Source: Actinomycetales bacterium
Lineage (GTDB): Bacteria > Actinomycetota > Actinomycetes > Actinomycetales > Kineosporiaceae
DNA: 35,533 bases
NCBI GenBank assembly: GCA_012719445.1
Contig: JAAYAH010000136.1
Coordinates: 1-35,533 of the forward strand
Direction: 5' to 3'
Shown: positions 13,964 through 22,492 of the stretch, piece by piece
How the letters are laid out: each line of letters begins with the position of its first letter
Numbering within the stretch: position 1 is the stretch's first letter
Position numbers and translations under genes: made by a program
The notes under the pieces: generated by a model
What the model was told of the DNA's origin: nothing
What the model saw: only the letters and a program-made list of their open reading frames with translations
Databases searched by the model: none

Positions 13964-15523
13964 ATGGGCGACTGGCTGATCGGCCCGATCATCGACTGGC
14001 TCACGGGCTTCGTCGAGAACGCGATCAACACGTTGTGGGCGCTGCTGGCCTCGACCATCCTGACCACCCCCGACGTCACCGCCCTGCCCCAGGTGCAGGC
14101 CATCACCGCCCGCTCGGTGGTGATCGTGGACGTGGTCTACGTGCTGGCCGTCATCGCCGCGGGGATCGCGGTCATGGCCCGGGAGTCCCTGCAGGCCCGC
14201 TACGGCCTGGGTGAGCTCGCGCCCCGCCTGGTGATCGGGTTCGTCGCGGCGAACTTCGCCACCCCGATCGTGAGTGAGGCCATCACCGTGGTCAACGCCC
14301 TCACCCGGGCCCTGACCGGCGACACCATCACCGCGACGGGGTCGTTCACCCAGCTGCGCCGCATCGTCACCGCCGCCCTGGGCGACGACACCCAGGCCCT
14401 CCTCACGGTGATCATCGTGCTGGTCATCGCCGTCCTGGTCGCCTCCCTCCTCATCCTGTGGATCATGCGGCTGGTCACATTGATCCTCCTGGCCGGCATC
14501 GGGCCGCTGGCCCTGGCCTGCCACGGCCTGCCCTGGACCCAAGCCGCGGCGGCGCTGTGGTGGCGGACTCTGCTGGCCTGCCTGGCCACCGTCACCGCCC
14601 AGGCCCTCGCGTTGCACACCGGGTTGTCGATCCTGCTGAATCCGACCGCGAACCTGCCGGCCCTGGGGTTGCCGCACGAGCCGTCGGCGACGTTCAACCT
14701 GTTCATCGTCTTGTGCCTGCTGTGGATGACGGTGCGCATCCCGGGTCTGGTCCGCCGCTACGTCACCGGCGGGAACCGACAGCGCTCCGCGCTGGGGTCG
14801 ATCCTGCGGTTCGTGATCCTCCAGCAGCTCACCCGCGGCCTGGCCACCCGCGTGCGCGGGTTCGCTACCGGCGCCCGGCGTTCACCCGTGGGTGTGCGTG
14901 GACCGGGTGGACCCGCCGGGCCACGCGGGCCGAATGGCCTTGGCGGTCGTGATGGTCCGATGCGCCCCACGGGCCCGCGAGGTCCCCGACCCGGTCCCAC
15001 CGCACCCGGTTCCACCGCGCCCGGTTCCACGGGTCAACGCTCGGCCGCGCCGTCGCCGCAGACCACCGGTGCCACCCAGCCCGGGGGGTCCGGGGCCCGG
15101 TGGCGCACCGGCACCGGCTGGCCCACCGGCCCCCACACCCGCGCCCGGCGCACCCCGGGCGCTGCTCCCAGCGGCACCGGCTGGCCCGCCCCGCCCGCGT
15201 CGCGGACCGGCGGCACCCCCGGCTCGATCGGATCGCCTCGACCCAACGCCCGCCCGAGACCCACCACCACTCGGGCAGTCGCCGGTCCAGCCGGGGCGAA
15301 GCGCCCCCTGGGTGCCCCGGTCCCGCCCCGCGGCCCACAGCCCGGGCGAACACCCGCGCGGGCGAGCGTGGCCCCCACGCGCGTCCCGGCCCCACCGGGC
15401 GTCAATCCCTACCGCGCCCCCATGCTTGCACGCCCGGCCCCGACACCCCCACGGTCGATCGGTCCGCGTGTGGTCCCCTCGCCCGGGACCGTGAACGGGC
15501 GGGGGGTGCGCCGTGGACGCTGA
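13964..15523 (+). CDS. VirB6/TrbL-like polytopic membrane protein of the conjugation channel
   Basis: A 519-residue membrane protein with about six hydrophobic segments in residues 1-265, including VVIVDVVYVLAVIAAGIAVM, LLTVIIVLVIAVLVASLLIL and LFIVLCLLWMTVRIPGLV. This is the VirB6/TrbL fold that forms the inner part of the type IV secretion channel. The remaining ~220 residues are a Pro/Gly/Arg-rich, probably disordered cytoplasmic tail. The gene lies 6 bases after the pilin gene and overlaps the VirB4 gene by 11 bases, so all three are translated from one message. Confidence 0.8.
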   Translation: MGDWLIGPIIDWLTGFVENAINTLWALLASTILTTPDVTALPQVQAITARSVVIVDVVYVLAVIAAGIAVMARESLQARYGLGELAPRLVIGFVAANFATPIVSEAITVVNALTRALTGDTITATGSFTQLRRIVTAALGDDTQALLTVIIVLVIAVLVASLLILWIMRLVTLILLAGIGPLALACHGLPWTQAAAALWWRTLLACLATVTAQALALHTGLSILLNPTANLPALGLPHEPSATFNLFIVLCLLWMTVRIPGLVRRYVTGGNRQRSALGSILRFVILQQLTRGLATRVRGFATGARRSPVGVRGPGGPAGPRGPNGLGGRDGPMRPTGPRGPRPGPTAPGSTAPGSTGQRSAAPSPQTTGATQPGGSGARWRTGTGWPTGPHTRARRTPGAAPSGTGWPAPPASRTGGTPGSIGSPRPNARPRPTTTRAVAGPAGAKRPLGAPVPPRGPQPGRTPARASVAPTRVPAPPGVNPYRAPMLARPAPTPPRSIGPRVVPSPGTVNGRGVRRGR

Positions 15524-18299
15524 GGTCACCGCCCGGATTCCCGCCGACGTCGGCACCGCCGACACAGTGCTGCTGTCGTTCACCGCCCGGCAGGTCGCAT
15601 TCCTCGCGGTCACCGCGGTCCTCGACTACCTCACCTGGCAGGCCCTCGGTGCGAGGGTCCCGCTGCCGGTGCTGGCCGGGATCCTCGGTCCGCCCACTGT
15701 CCTGGTCGTCCTGATCACCCTGGGGCGCAGGGACGGGGTGAGCCTGGAGACCTGGCTGCGCGCCGCCTGGACCCACCGCACCACCCCCCACCACCGCAGC
15801 CCCACGCCCCCCGGCGTCCCCGCGACGGTTCCCGCCTGGGCGCCGCAGGCCACGGCGGCTTCACCGCGGATAGGGCCGCTGCGGCTGCCCGCGACGGCGA
15901 TCAGCGACGACGGTGTCTTCGACCTCGGCGACCGCGCCGCGGTCATGGTCGCGTGCGAGACGGTCAACATCGCCCTGCGCACCCCGAGCGAGCAGGCGGG
16001 GCTGATCGCCACCTACGCCCGCTGGCTGAACTCCCTCACCACGCCGGTGCAGATCCGCCTCTCGGCCACCCGGGTCGATCTGGTTGGCCGTGCCGCGCAC
16101 CTGGCCGCGCGGTGCGAGCACCTGGATACCCCTGCCCTGGCCCAGGCGGGGATGGAGCACGCCGCGTTCTTGGCCGACCTGGCCGCGCACCTGGACCCGC
16201 TTGCCCGCACGGTGACCATCACCTGCACCACACCCCACCCCGCCGGCCCCACCACACCGTCACCGAGCGGTTCTGCGGCTTCGGCGGGTGCGCGGCAGGT
16301 GCTGCGTCACGGCGAGCACGCCTCCGCGGCGCTGGCCGCTCTCGGGGCCCGGACCCGGGTCCTGGACGGCCCGACCGCGCTGGCGGCGCTGGTCACGGCC
16401 GTCGACCCCTACGCCCCGACCGACGCCTCCTGGCCCCGGGCTCTGCCCGAACCCACCCCCGACAGGAGTTCCGGCACTGCGGCCTCCCGGCGGGGCACCC
16501 GGCGTCACCGTCGTCTGCGTCGCGGCGACACCGCCGGCGGAGGACTGACGGCGGTGACCGGCCCGGCAGCGATCGCGACGGCGCGGGACCATGTGCGCGT
16601 CGGCGACGCCTACACCGCGACCCTGGTGGTGACCGGCTACCCCAGCGAGGTCGGCGCCGCCTGGCTCGAACCCGTCCTCGCCGCCCCCGCCCGGGTCGAC
16701 GTCGCGATGTTCATCGACCCCCTGCCCGCGCCGGCCGCCGCTGCCGGGCTGCGCCGTCAACGCGCCCGGTTGGAGTCCACCCGGCGGCTGGGCGCCGACC
16801 ACGGCCGCCTGGAGGACCCCGCCATCGAGGCCGCCGCCGGCGACGCCGCCGACCTCGCCGACCGCCTCGCGCGGGGTGAGGCCCGGTTGTTCCGGCTCGG
16901 CCTGTACCTGACCGTCCACGCCCCCACCGAAGCCGAACTCACCGACGCCGTCGCCGTGGTCCGTGCCTGTGCGGCCGGGGCCCTGCTCGACGTCCACCCC
17001 GCCACCTGGCGACACCTCCAGGGCTGGACCACCACCCTGCCCCTGGGCACCGACGGCATCGCGATGAGCAGGATCGTGGACACCGACACCCTCGCCGTGG
17101 CCTTCCCCCTGGCCTCCAGCGACCTGCCCGCACCGCTGCCGGGTGAGGCACCTACCCCCGGCGGGGTCCTCTACGGCCTCAGCGACACCGGTGTCCTGTG
17201 GTGGGACCGGTGGGCCTGCGAGAACCACAACAGCGTGACCCTGGCCCGCTCCGGCGCCGGGAAGTCCTACCTGGTCAAGCTGGAGATCCTCCGCTCCCTG
17301 TTCGACGGCGTGCGCGTGGCGGTCATCGACCCCGAGGACGAGTACGCGCCCCTGACCGAGACGGTGGGTGGGATCCGGATCGCTCTGGGTGCACCAGGGG
17401 TGTGCTTGAACCCCCTGGATCTCCCGCCCGGCGAGGTCCGCCCGGATGCCCTGGCCCGGCGGGCGATGTTCTGCCACACCCTGATCGCCGTCCTCCTCGG
17501 CCAGCCACCGACACCGGCCGAACGCTCGGCCCTGGACACCGCGATCACCGCCGCCTACACCGCCGCCAGCATCACCGGTGACCGGTCCACCTGGACCCGG
17601 CCCGCGCCCCTGCTGGGTGACCTCGCGACGGCGCTGGCCGCCCAGGACGGCGAGGCGGGCACGGCGTTGGCCGAGCGCCTGGCGCCGTGGACCACCGGCA
17701 CCCACGCCGCCCTGTTCAACGGCCCCACCACCTACCGGCCCACCGGGCGCCTGGTCACCTGGTCGTTGCGTCACCTGTCCGACGAGCTGCGCCCCGCCGG
17801 GATGCTGCTGGCGTTGGACGCGATCTGGCGCGACGTCGACACCCCCACCGCGACAGGCAGGACCGCACCTCGGCGGCTGGTGGTCGTCGATGAGGCCTGG
17901 ATGCTGCTGCACCAGGACGCCGGAGCCCGGTTCCTGTACCGGATGGCCAAGGCCTCCCGCAAACGCCGCGCCGGCCTGGCCGTGGTCACCCAGGACGCCG
18001 CCGACGTCCTCGGCACCGAGTTGGGGCAGGCGGTCATCGCCAACGCCGCCACCCAGATCCTCATGCGCCAGGCCCCCCAGGCCATCGACCAGGTCACCCA
18101 GGCCTTTGCCCTGACCCGCGCCGAGGCCCAGTTGTTGACCGTCGCCCCGCAGGGCACCGCGCTGCTGCTGACGGGCACCCACAAGATCGCGTTCACGGTC
18201 GTGGCGTCGCAGGCCGAGCACGATGTCGCCGGGCCGGACAGTGCGCGTGACCTCGACGAGCCCCACGACCAGGGCGATGAGGGCGGGTGGCCGGCATGA
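15513..18299 (+). CDS. PrgI-VirB4 fusion: conjugative transfer ATPase
   Basis: A 928-residue protein. Residues ~1-75 (ARIPADVG...LLSFTARQVAFLAVTAVL...VLAGILGPPTVLVVLI) form a PrgI-like two-helix membrane domain. The rest is a VirB4/TraE-type ATPase: an N-terminal VirB4 domain, Walker A SGAGKSY (about 578-585), IDPEDEYAPL, Walker B LVVVDEAWMLL (about 789) and the sensor VVTQDAADVL. VirB4 powers assembly of the type IV channel and substrate transfer. A Pro/Arg-rich insert around 245-345 is probably a flexible linker. The GTG 15513 overlaps the VirB6 gene, and the stop overlaps the coupling-protein start. The fusion of PrgI and VirB4, usually separate genes, fixes their stoichiometry. Confidence 0.88.
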   Translation: MDAEVTARIPADVGTADTVLLSFTARQVAFLAVTAVLDYLTWQALGARVPLPVLAGILGPPTVLVVLITLGRRDGVSLETWLRAAWTHRTTPHHRSPTPPGVPATVPAWAPQATAASPRIGPLRLPATAISDDGVFDLGDRAAVMVACETVNIALRTPSEQAGLIATYARWLNSLTTPVQIRLSATRVDLVGRAAHLAARCEHLDTPALAQAGMEHAAFLADLAAHLDPLARTVTITCTTPHPAGPTTPSPSGSAASAGARQVLRHGEHASAALAALGARTRVLDGPTALAALVTAVDPYAPTDASWPRALPEPTPDRSSGTAASRRGTRRHRRLRRGDTAGGGLTAVTGPAAIATARDHVRVGDAYTATLVVTGYPSEVGAAWLEPVLAAPARVDVAMFIDPLPAPAAAAGLRRQRARLESTRRLGADHGRLEDPAIEAAAGDAADLADRLARGEARLFRLGLYLTVHAPTEAELTDAVAVVRACAAGALLDVHPATWRHLQGWTTTLPLGTDGIAMSRIVDTDTLAVAFPLASSDLPAPLPGEAPTPGGVLYGLSDTGVLWWDRWACENHNSVTLARSGAGKSYLVKLEILRSLFDGVRVAVIDPEDEYAPLTETVGGIRIALGAPGVCLNPLDLPPGEVRPDALARRAMFCHTLIAVLLGQPPTPAERSALDTAITAAYTAASITGDRSTWTRPAPLLGDLATALAAQDGEAGTALAERLAPWTTGTHAALFNGPTTYRPTGRLVTWSLRHLSDELRPAGMLLALDAIWRDVDTPTATGRTAPRRLVVVDEAWMLLHQDAGARFLYRMAKASRKRRAGLAVVTQDAADVLGTELGQAVIANAATQILMRQAPQAIDQVTQAFALTRAEAQLLTVAPQGTALLLTGTHKIAFTVVASQAEHDVAGPDSARDLDEPHDQGDEGGWPA

Positions 18300-20800
18300 C
18301 CCCCCGCGTCCTCGTCTCGGTTGCCCCCGTGGTCCCCGCCGGACCGGGGCGACTGGCCTCCTGGGTCCTGGGCCACCCGACCACCGCGGTCGTAGGGGTC
18401 CTGGTCGGTGCCGGGATCGCGGTCACCGTGACCGTCCTCATCCGGCGGTGGCGTCACGCCCACCTGACCAGCCACGCCCACCTGGTGCGGATCCTGCCCC
18501 CACCCGAGGTCGACCCCGCCGGGGCACTGACGTGGTGGGCCACCCTCGCGGCGATCCTGACCCCCGCGCCGTGGCGGCGGGCCATCTTCGGTGCGGCGCA
18601 CGTGGCGTTCGAGTACGCCTGGGCCGGACGCCAGGCCACCATCGGCGTGTGGGTGCCGGGCACCGTGCCCGCCGCCACGGTCGCCGCCGCCGCCCGGGCC
18701 GCGTGGCCCGGTGCCACCACCACCATCGTCCCCGCCACCGACGCCCCGCCCCCGATCCCGACCGCAGGGGAAGGGCACACCACGGTGGTCGAGGGTGGGG
18801 CGCTGGTCGCGGCCCGTCCCACCTGGTACCCCCTGGCCGACCGCCACGACACCGACCCGACCCGCGCCCTGATGACCCTGGCCTCCGGAATGCACGCGAA
18901 CGAGGCCACCTGCGTGCAGGTCCTCGTCCGGCCCGCCTCCCGGGCGCGACTGGCCCGGGCCCGTGCCGCTGCCGGCCACGCCACCACCGGCACGAACCCG
19001 GCGAGCGGCCGCACCGGTGGGCTGCTGGACCCGCTGACCTGGGTCCGGGGATTGCTGGGGGCGGTCAGCGACCTGCTCACCCCCCACACCACCCACCGGC
19101 GCCCCGGCCCCACCGCGACCGGACGACACTCACCCGCCGCCGCCGTACGGGACCGGCAGATCCGCGTCGGGGTGGACAAGCTCACCGGCCCCCACCACGA
19201 GATCGCCATCCGCTACGCCGCCTCCGTCACCCCCCGCACCCCAGGCGCAGCCACCGGCCGCGGCGAGCCCCCCGCAACCGGTTCTGTCCGTCGCCGGCGC
19301 CGATCTATGCACCCCGGTGGTAGCCGCAGCACCGACCCGGCGCGTCGACGGGCCACCGTCCTGGCCCACGCCCTGGCGTCGGCCTTCGGTGTCCACACCG
19401 CCGCGAACCACCTGCGGCGGGTCCACCTGTACCGGCCGGTGACAGTCCTGGGCGCCCGGCGCCTGCACCGGGGATTCCTGGTCTCGGCCGCCGAGCTCGC
19501 CGCCTTGGCGACCCTGCCCACCGACCTGGCCGTACCCGGGCTGGACCGCGCGAGGGCCAAGGCCGTCCCCGCCCCCGTCACCGTCCCCACCGGGGGCAGA
19601 GGCATGAAGGTGCTGGGGCGGGCCGAGGTCGGCGGCCACGCCGTCGCGCTCCCCGTGGCCGACGCCCGCGCCCACCTGCACCTGCTCGGCTCCACCGGAT
19701 CCGGGAAGTCCACCCTGCTGTCGCACCTGATCCTGGGCGACATCCGCGCCGGACGCGGCCTGGCGCTCATCGACCCCAAGGGCGACCTCGCCAGCGACAT
19801 CCTGGCCCGCCTGGACGACCGCGCCCGCAAACGTCTGGTGCTCATCGACCCCGACACCCCCGGCGGCGCCACGTTCAACCCTCTCGCGGGTGCGGACGCG
19901 GACCTGGTCGTGGACAACGTCATCTCCATCTTCTCCAAGATCTTCACCAAGCACTGGGGGCCGCGGATCGACGACGTCCTGCGGGTGGCGTGCCTGACCG
20001 TCATGCGCCACCCCAACCCCACCCTCGCGCTGATCCCGCCGCTGCTGAACGACAAGCAGTTCCGGGCCCCGTTCACCGTCGAACTCGACGACCCAGCCGG
20101 GCTACGCGGGTTCTGGGAGTGGTACGACACCGCCCCGGCCGGACTGCGCGCCCAGGTCATCGCCCCCGTCCTCGCCCGGCTGCGGTCGTTCCTGCTGCGC
20201 GACTTCGTGCGCGCCACCATCGGCGTCCCCACGTCCTCCTTCGACATGGGCCATGTGCTGGACGGGGGGATCCTCATCGCCCGCCTGCCCAAGGGACAGC
20301 TCGGGGAGGAGACCGCCAAACTCCTGGGGTCGTTCGTGTTCGCTGCGATCTGGCAGGCCGCCACCGCCCGCGCCAATGTCCCCGAGCACACCCGGCGCGA
20401 CGCGACCGTGGTCATCGACGAGGCCCACAACGTGCTCAACCTCGCCGGGTCGGTCACCGACATGCTCGCCGAGGCCCGCGGCTACCACCTCGGTCTCGTC
20501 CTGGCCCACCAGAACCTCACCCAACTACCCCGGGAGACCCAACTCGCGTTATCCGCCAACGCCCGCAACAAGATCTACTTCACGTGTTCGCCGGAGGACG
20601 CCGTCCACCTGGCCAAGCACACCGCCCCGCACCTGGACGACCACGACCTCACCAACCTGGACGCCTACGTCGCCGCGACCCGCCTGGTCGTCGGCAACCG
20701 GGAAACCGCGGCGTTCACCATGCGCACCAACCCACCAGCCCCGATACCGACCCCCGGCGCGGACCCGAGGCGGTCCGGGCCGCCGTGGAGCCGACCGTGA
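18287..20800 (+). CDS. VirD4/TraG-type coupling protein (conjugative DNA transfer ATPase)
   Basis: An 837-residue ATPase that would bring the DNA-protein substrate to the secretion channel. One hydrophobic segment near residues 15-45 (TTAVVGVLVGAGIAVTVTVL) anchors it. The motor domain has Walker A LLGSTGSGKST (about 466-476), LIDPKGDLASDIL, Walker B ATVVIDEAHNVLN (about 704-716) and LVLAHQNLTQLP. The layout matches actinobacterial TraG/VirD4-like proteins of ICEs. The start is given as GTG 18287; ATG 18296, which overlaps the VirB4 stop as ATGA, is equally plausible. The region 260-360 is Arg/Pro-rich and probably flexible. Confidence 0.88.
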   Translation: MAGMTPRVLVSVAPVVPAGPGRLASWVLGHPTTAVVGVLVGAGIAVTVTVLIRRWRHAHLTSHAHLVRILPPPEVDPAGALTWWATLAAILTPAPWRRAIFGAAHVAFEYAWAGRQATIGVWVPGTVPAATVAAAARAAWPGATTTIVPATDAPPPIPTAGEGHTTVVEGGALVAARPTWYPLADRHDTDPTRALMTLASGMHANEATCVQVLVRPASRARLARARAAAGHATTGTNPASGRTGGLLDPLTWVRGLLGAVSDLLTPHTTHRRPGPTATGRHSPAAAVRDRQIRVGVDKLTGPHHEIAIRYAASVTPRTPGAATGRGEPPATGSVRRRRRSMHPGGSRSTDPARRRATVLAHALASAFGVHTAANHLRRVHLYRPVTVLGARRLHRGFLVSAAELAALATLPTDLAVPGLDRARAKAVPAPVTVPTGGRGMKVLGRAEVGGHAVALPVADARAHLHLLGSTGSGKSTLLSHLILGDIRAGRGLALIDPKGDLASDILARLDDRARKRLVLIDPDTPGGATFNPLAGADADLVVDNVISIFSKIFTKHWGPRIDDVLRVACLTVMRHPNPTLALIPPLLNDKQFRAPFTVELDDPAGLRGFWEWYDTAPAGLRAQVIAPVLARLRSFLLRDFVRATIGVPTSSFDMGHVLDGGILIARLPKGQLGEETAKLLGSFVFAAIWQAATARANVPEHTRRDATVVIDEAHNVLNLAGSVTDMLAEARGYHLGLVLAHQNLTQLPRETQLALSANARNKIYFTCSPEDAVHLAKHTAPHLDDHDLTNLDAYVAATRLVVGNRETAAFTMRTNPPAPIPTPGADPRRSGPPWSRP

Positions 20801-20937
20801 GCACCCTCCCGTGCCGGCTTCGCCCCCCGTGCAGACCCCGTGGGGCTCCAGGTGAACCCCCCGTGGAACCCCAAGTGCCCGCCCGTCGGGCCGGTCGGGT
20901 CCCGGTGGGGTCGATCCCGCAGGTCAGGCAACAGTGA
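20797..20937 (+). CDS. Possible small coupled ORF (46 residues) between coupling protein and replication-relaxation genes
   Basis: GTG 20797 overlaps the coupling-protein stop (GTGA), and the stop at 20935-20937 overlaps the GTG start of the next gene (GTGA). This fills an otherwise empty gap in a tightly coupled operon. The peptide is Pro/Arg-rich with no recognisable domain and two cysteines near its start. The same DNA contains several CCCC/GGGG runs, so it may instead be non-coding. Only the overlaps support it. Confidence 0.25.
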   Translation: MSTLPCRLRPPCRPRGAPGEPPVEPQVPARRAGRVPVGSIPQVRQQ

Positions 20938-22010
20938 ACGCCCCCACCGCTCACGGGGGACCACCCCGAAATACCCCTGAAAGGGGTACATCCCGATCGG
21001 GGGAAACACCGACCCCTACCCCCGCGACGAGGCTTGGGCGCCCGGGTCAAACCCGCTCCCGTCCCGGGCTCATCGACCTGACCACCCGACTCCAGCCCCG
21101 CGACCTGGTCATCGCCCACCTACTGGCCGACCACAAGGTTCTGACCACCGCCCAGCTCACCCAGGTGCTGTTCACCTCCACCTCCGCCGCCTCCAACCGC
21201 CTGTACCAACTGCGGCGCCTGGGCGTCACCGACCGCTTCCTGCCCACCCCCACCGTGGTCGCCACCCTGAGGTGTCCCGCCGCCCACACCTGCTGGGTCC
21301 TCGGACTCCTCGGCGCCCGCTACGTCGCCCTCGCCCACGAGCAGCGGCCACCGACCGCCCACGCCGTGCGGGAACGCCAGGACACCATCGCCGCCAGCGC
21401 CCACCTGGCCCACACCCTCGGGGTCAACCAGTTCGGCGTCGACCTCCTGGCCCACACCCGCACCCACCCCGAGGCCCGCGTGGACCGCTGGTGGCCCTCG
21501 ACGCGGATAGCCGCCGCCCTCGGGCGACGCGTGCGCCCCGACGCCCACGGCAGCTGGCGCGAGAACGACCGACAGACCGCGTGGATGCTGGAGTACGACA
21601 CCGGTACCGAGACACTGACCCACCTGGCCGCCAAGATCGCCGGCTACCGGCGGTTGCGCGGCGACGGCGGCCCGGCCTGGCCGGTGCTGTTCTTCCTGCC
21701 GGGCCGGGCCCGCGAGAACAACCTGCACCACCACCTGGCCACCACGACACCCACGCTCATCAGCCCGCCGGGCACGGCGACACCCAGCCCGGCAACCGAC
21801 GCAGGAGTCGATGTGGTGGTGGCCACCACCACCCGTGACCGCTGCCGCGAGACCGAGCCGGCCGGGCCCATCTGGCGCCTGGTCGGCCCCGACGAGACGC
21901 CGCGGCGGCTGATCGACCTGCCCAGCGTCCCCGGGTGCCCCGGGCCCTACCACCCCTGCCCGCCTGCCCCCGGCGAGAACCCCCTGCACCTGCTGCACGC
22001 CAGCGGCTGA
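20934..22010 (+). CDS. Replication-relaxation family protein (candidate relaxase or relaxase accessory)
   Basis: A 358-residue protein of the replication-relaxation family found on actinobacterial plasmids and ICEs. Residues ~50-110 form a winged helix-turn-helix: LQPRDLVIAHLLADHKVLTT then TSTSAASNRLYQLRRLGVTD. The central region has MLEYDTGTE (E220, D222, E226) followed by LAAKIAGYRRL (K234) and PVLFFLP, an acidic-acidic-Lys spacing suggestive of a PD-(D/E)xK-like nuclease core. In conjugation it would act at the transfer origin next to the coupling protein, its upstream neighbour. GTG 20934 has AGGTCAGG upstream. The family call is fairly secure; the catalytic role is inference. Confidence 0.75.
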   Translation: MNAPTAHGGPPRNTPERGTSRSGETPTPTPATRLGRPGQTRSRPGLIDLTTRLQPRDLVIAHLLADHKVLTTAQLTQVLFTSTSAASNRLYQLRRLGVTDRFLPTPTVVATLRCPAAHTCWVLGLLGARYVALAHEQRPPTAHAVRERQDTIAASAHLAHTLGVNQFGVDLLAHTRTHPEARVDRWWPSTRIAAALGRRVRPDAHGSWRENDRQTAWMLEYDTGTETLTHLAAKIAGYRRLRGDGGPAWPVLFFLPGRARENNLHHHLATTTPTLISPPGTATPSPATDAGVDVVVATTTRDRCRETEPAGPIWRLVGPDETPRRLIDLPSVPGCPGPYHPCPPAPGENPLHLLHASG

Positions 22011-22030
22011 ACCCACCTGACAGTTCCTGC

Positions 22031-22054
22031 CGGCCGGGGTCCACCGACCGGCCG
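22031..22054. terminator. Hairpin between convergent genes
   Basis: CGGCCGG (22031-22037) pairs with CCGGCCG (22048-22054) around 10 bases, filling the 44-base gap between the convergent replication-relaxation and DUF6924 genes. There is no T tract; it could act in both directions. Confidence 0.5.
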
Positions 22055-22492
22055 CTACCTGGCGAACCCGTCGAAGACCCCGTCGGCGTCCACCACACGG
22101 GCGAAGTCGTCGAAGTCCATGTTCGCCAGCTCCAGGTTGTTCTGCACCGACCAGGCACACCGGGCAGTGACCCGGAAGAAGCCTGGTACACCGCAGGGTG
22201 TCCCCCGGTCCAGGACCAGCAGGGTGCACCGCGGATCCCGCATGGTGATCGAATCGGCCACGAACAGGTGGTCGAGGGTTCCCTCGGCCGGCATCGTGAC
22301 CAGGGCAGCAGGATCGATCCCGGCCAGCGACGGGTCCTCGACCTCGGTGAAGTAGGCCTGGAACACCTCCCCGTCCACGCGCACCGGCGCCGACACCCGG
22401 CGCAGGGCCTTGCGCCAGGCCCGCTCACTGGCGTAGTCCGTCCGCACCAACAACGACGACAGATCAACGGGGCTGGGCAACCGGGCGATCAC
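22055..22492 (-). CDS. DUF6924 domain protein
   Basis: A 145-residue soluble protein filled by a DUF6924-like domain. Landmarks are VDLSSLLVRTDYASERAWRK at the N terminus, YFTEVEDPSLAGIDPAALV, DHLFVADSITMRDPRCTLLV, and the C-terminal NNLELANMDFDDFARVVDAD followed by GVFDGF. The domain occurs in actinobacteria, often as a small stand-alone protein of unknown function. Start is GTG 22492, without a strong ribosome site. It is the only leftward gene between the transfer operon and the accessory operon. Upstream lies a ~940-base region rich in CCCCACC motifs. Confidence 0.75.
   Translation of the reverse strand: MIARLPSPVDLSSLLVRTDYASERAWRKALRRVSAPVRVDGEVFQAYFTEVEDPSLAGIDPAALVTMPAEGTLDHLFVADSITMRDPRCTLLVLDRGTPCGVPGFFRVTARCAWSVQNNLELANMDFDDFARVVDADGVFDGFAR

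Noticed and set aside
13580-14677. A long minus-strand frame opposite the pilin and VirB6 genes
   Set aside because: Composition is dominated by Gly, Asp, Gln and Arg with no domain; the plus-strand frames show clear membrane segments and coupled starts.
16260-18266. A long open frame on the minus strand opposite the VirB4 gene
   Set aside because: It is a shadow of high-GC codon use in the VirB4 gene; it lacks domains, has Gly/Gln/Val-biased low-complexity sequence and no ribosome site.
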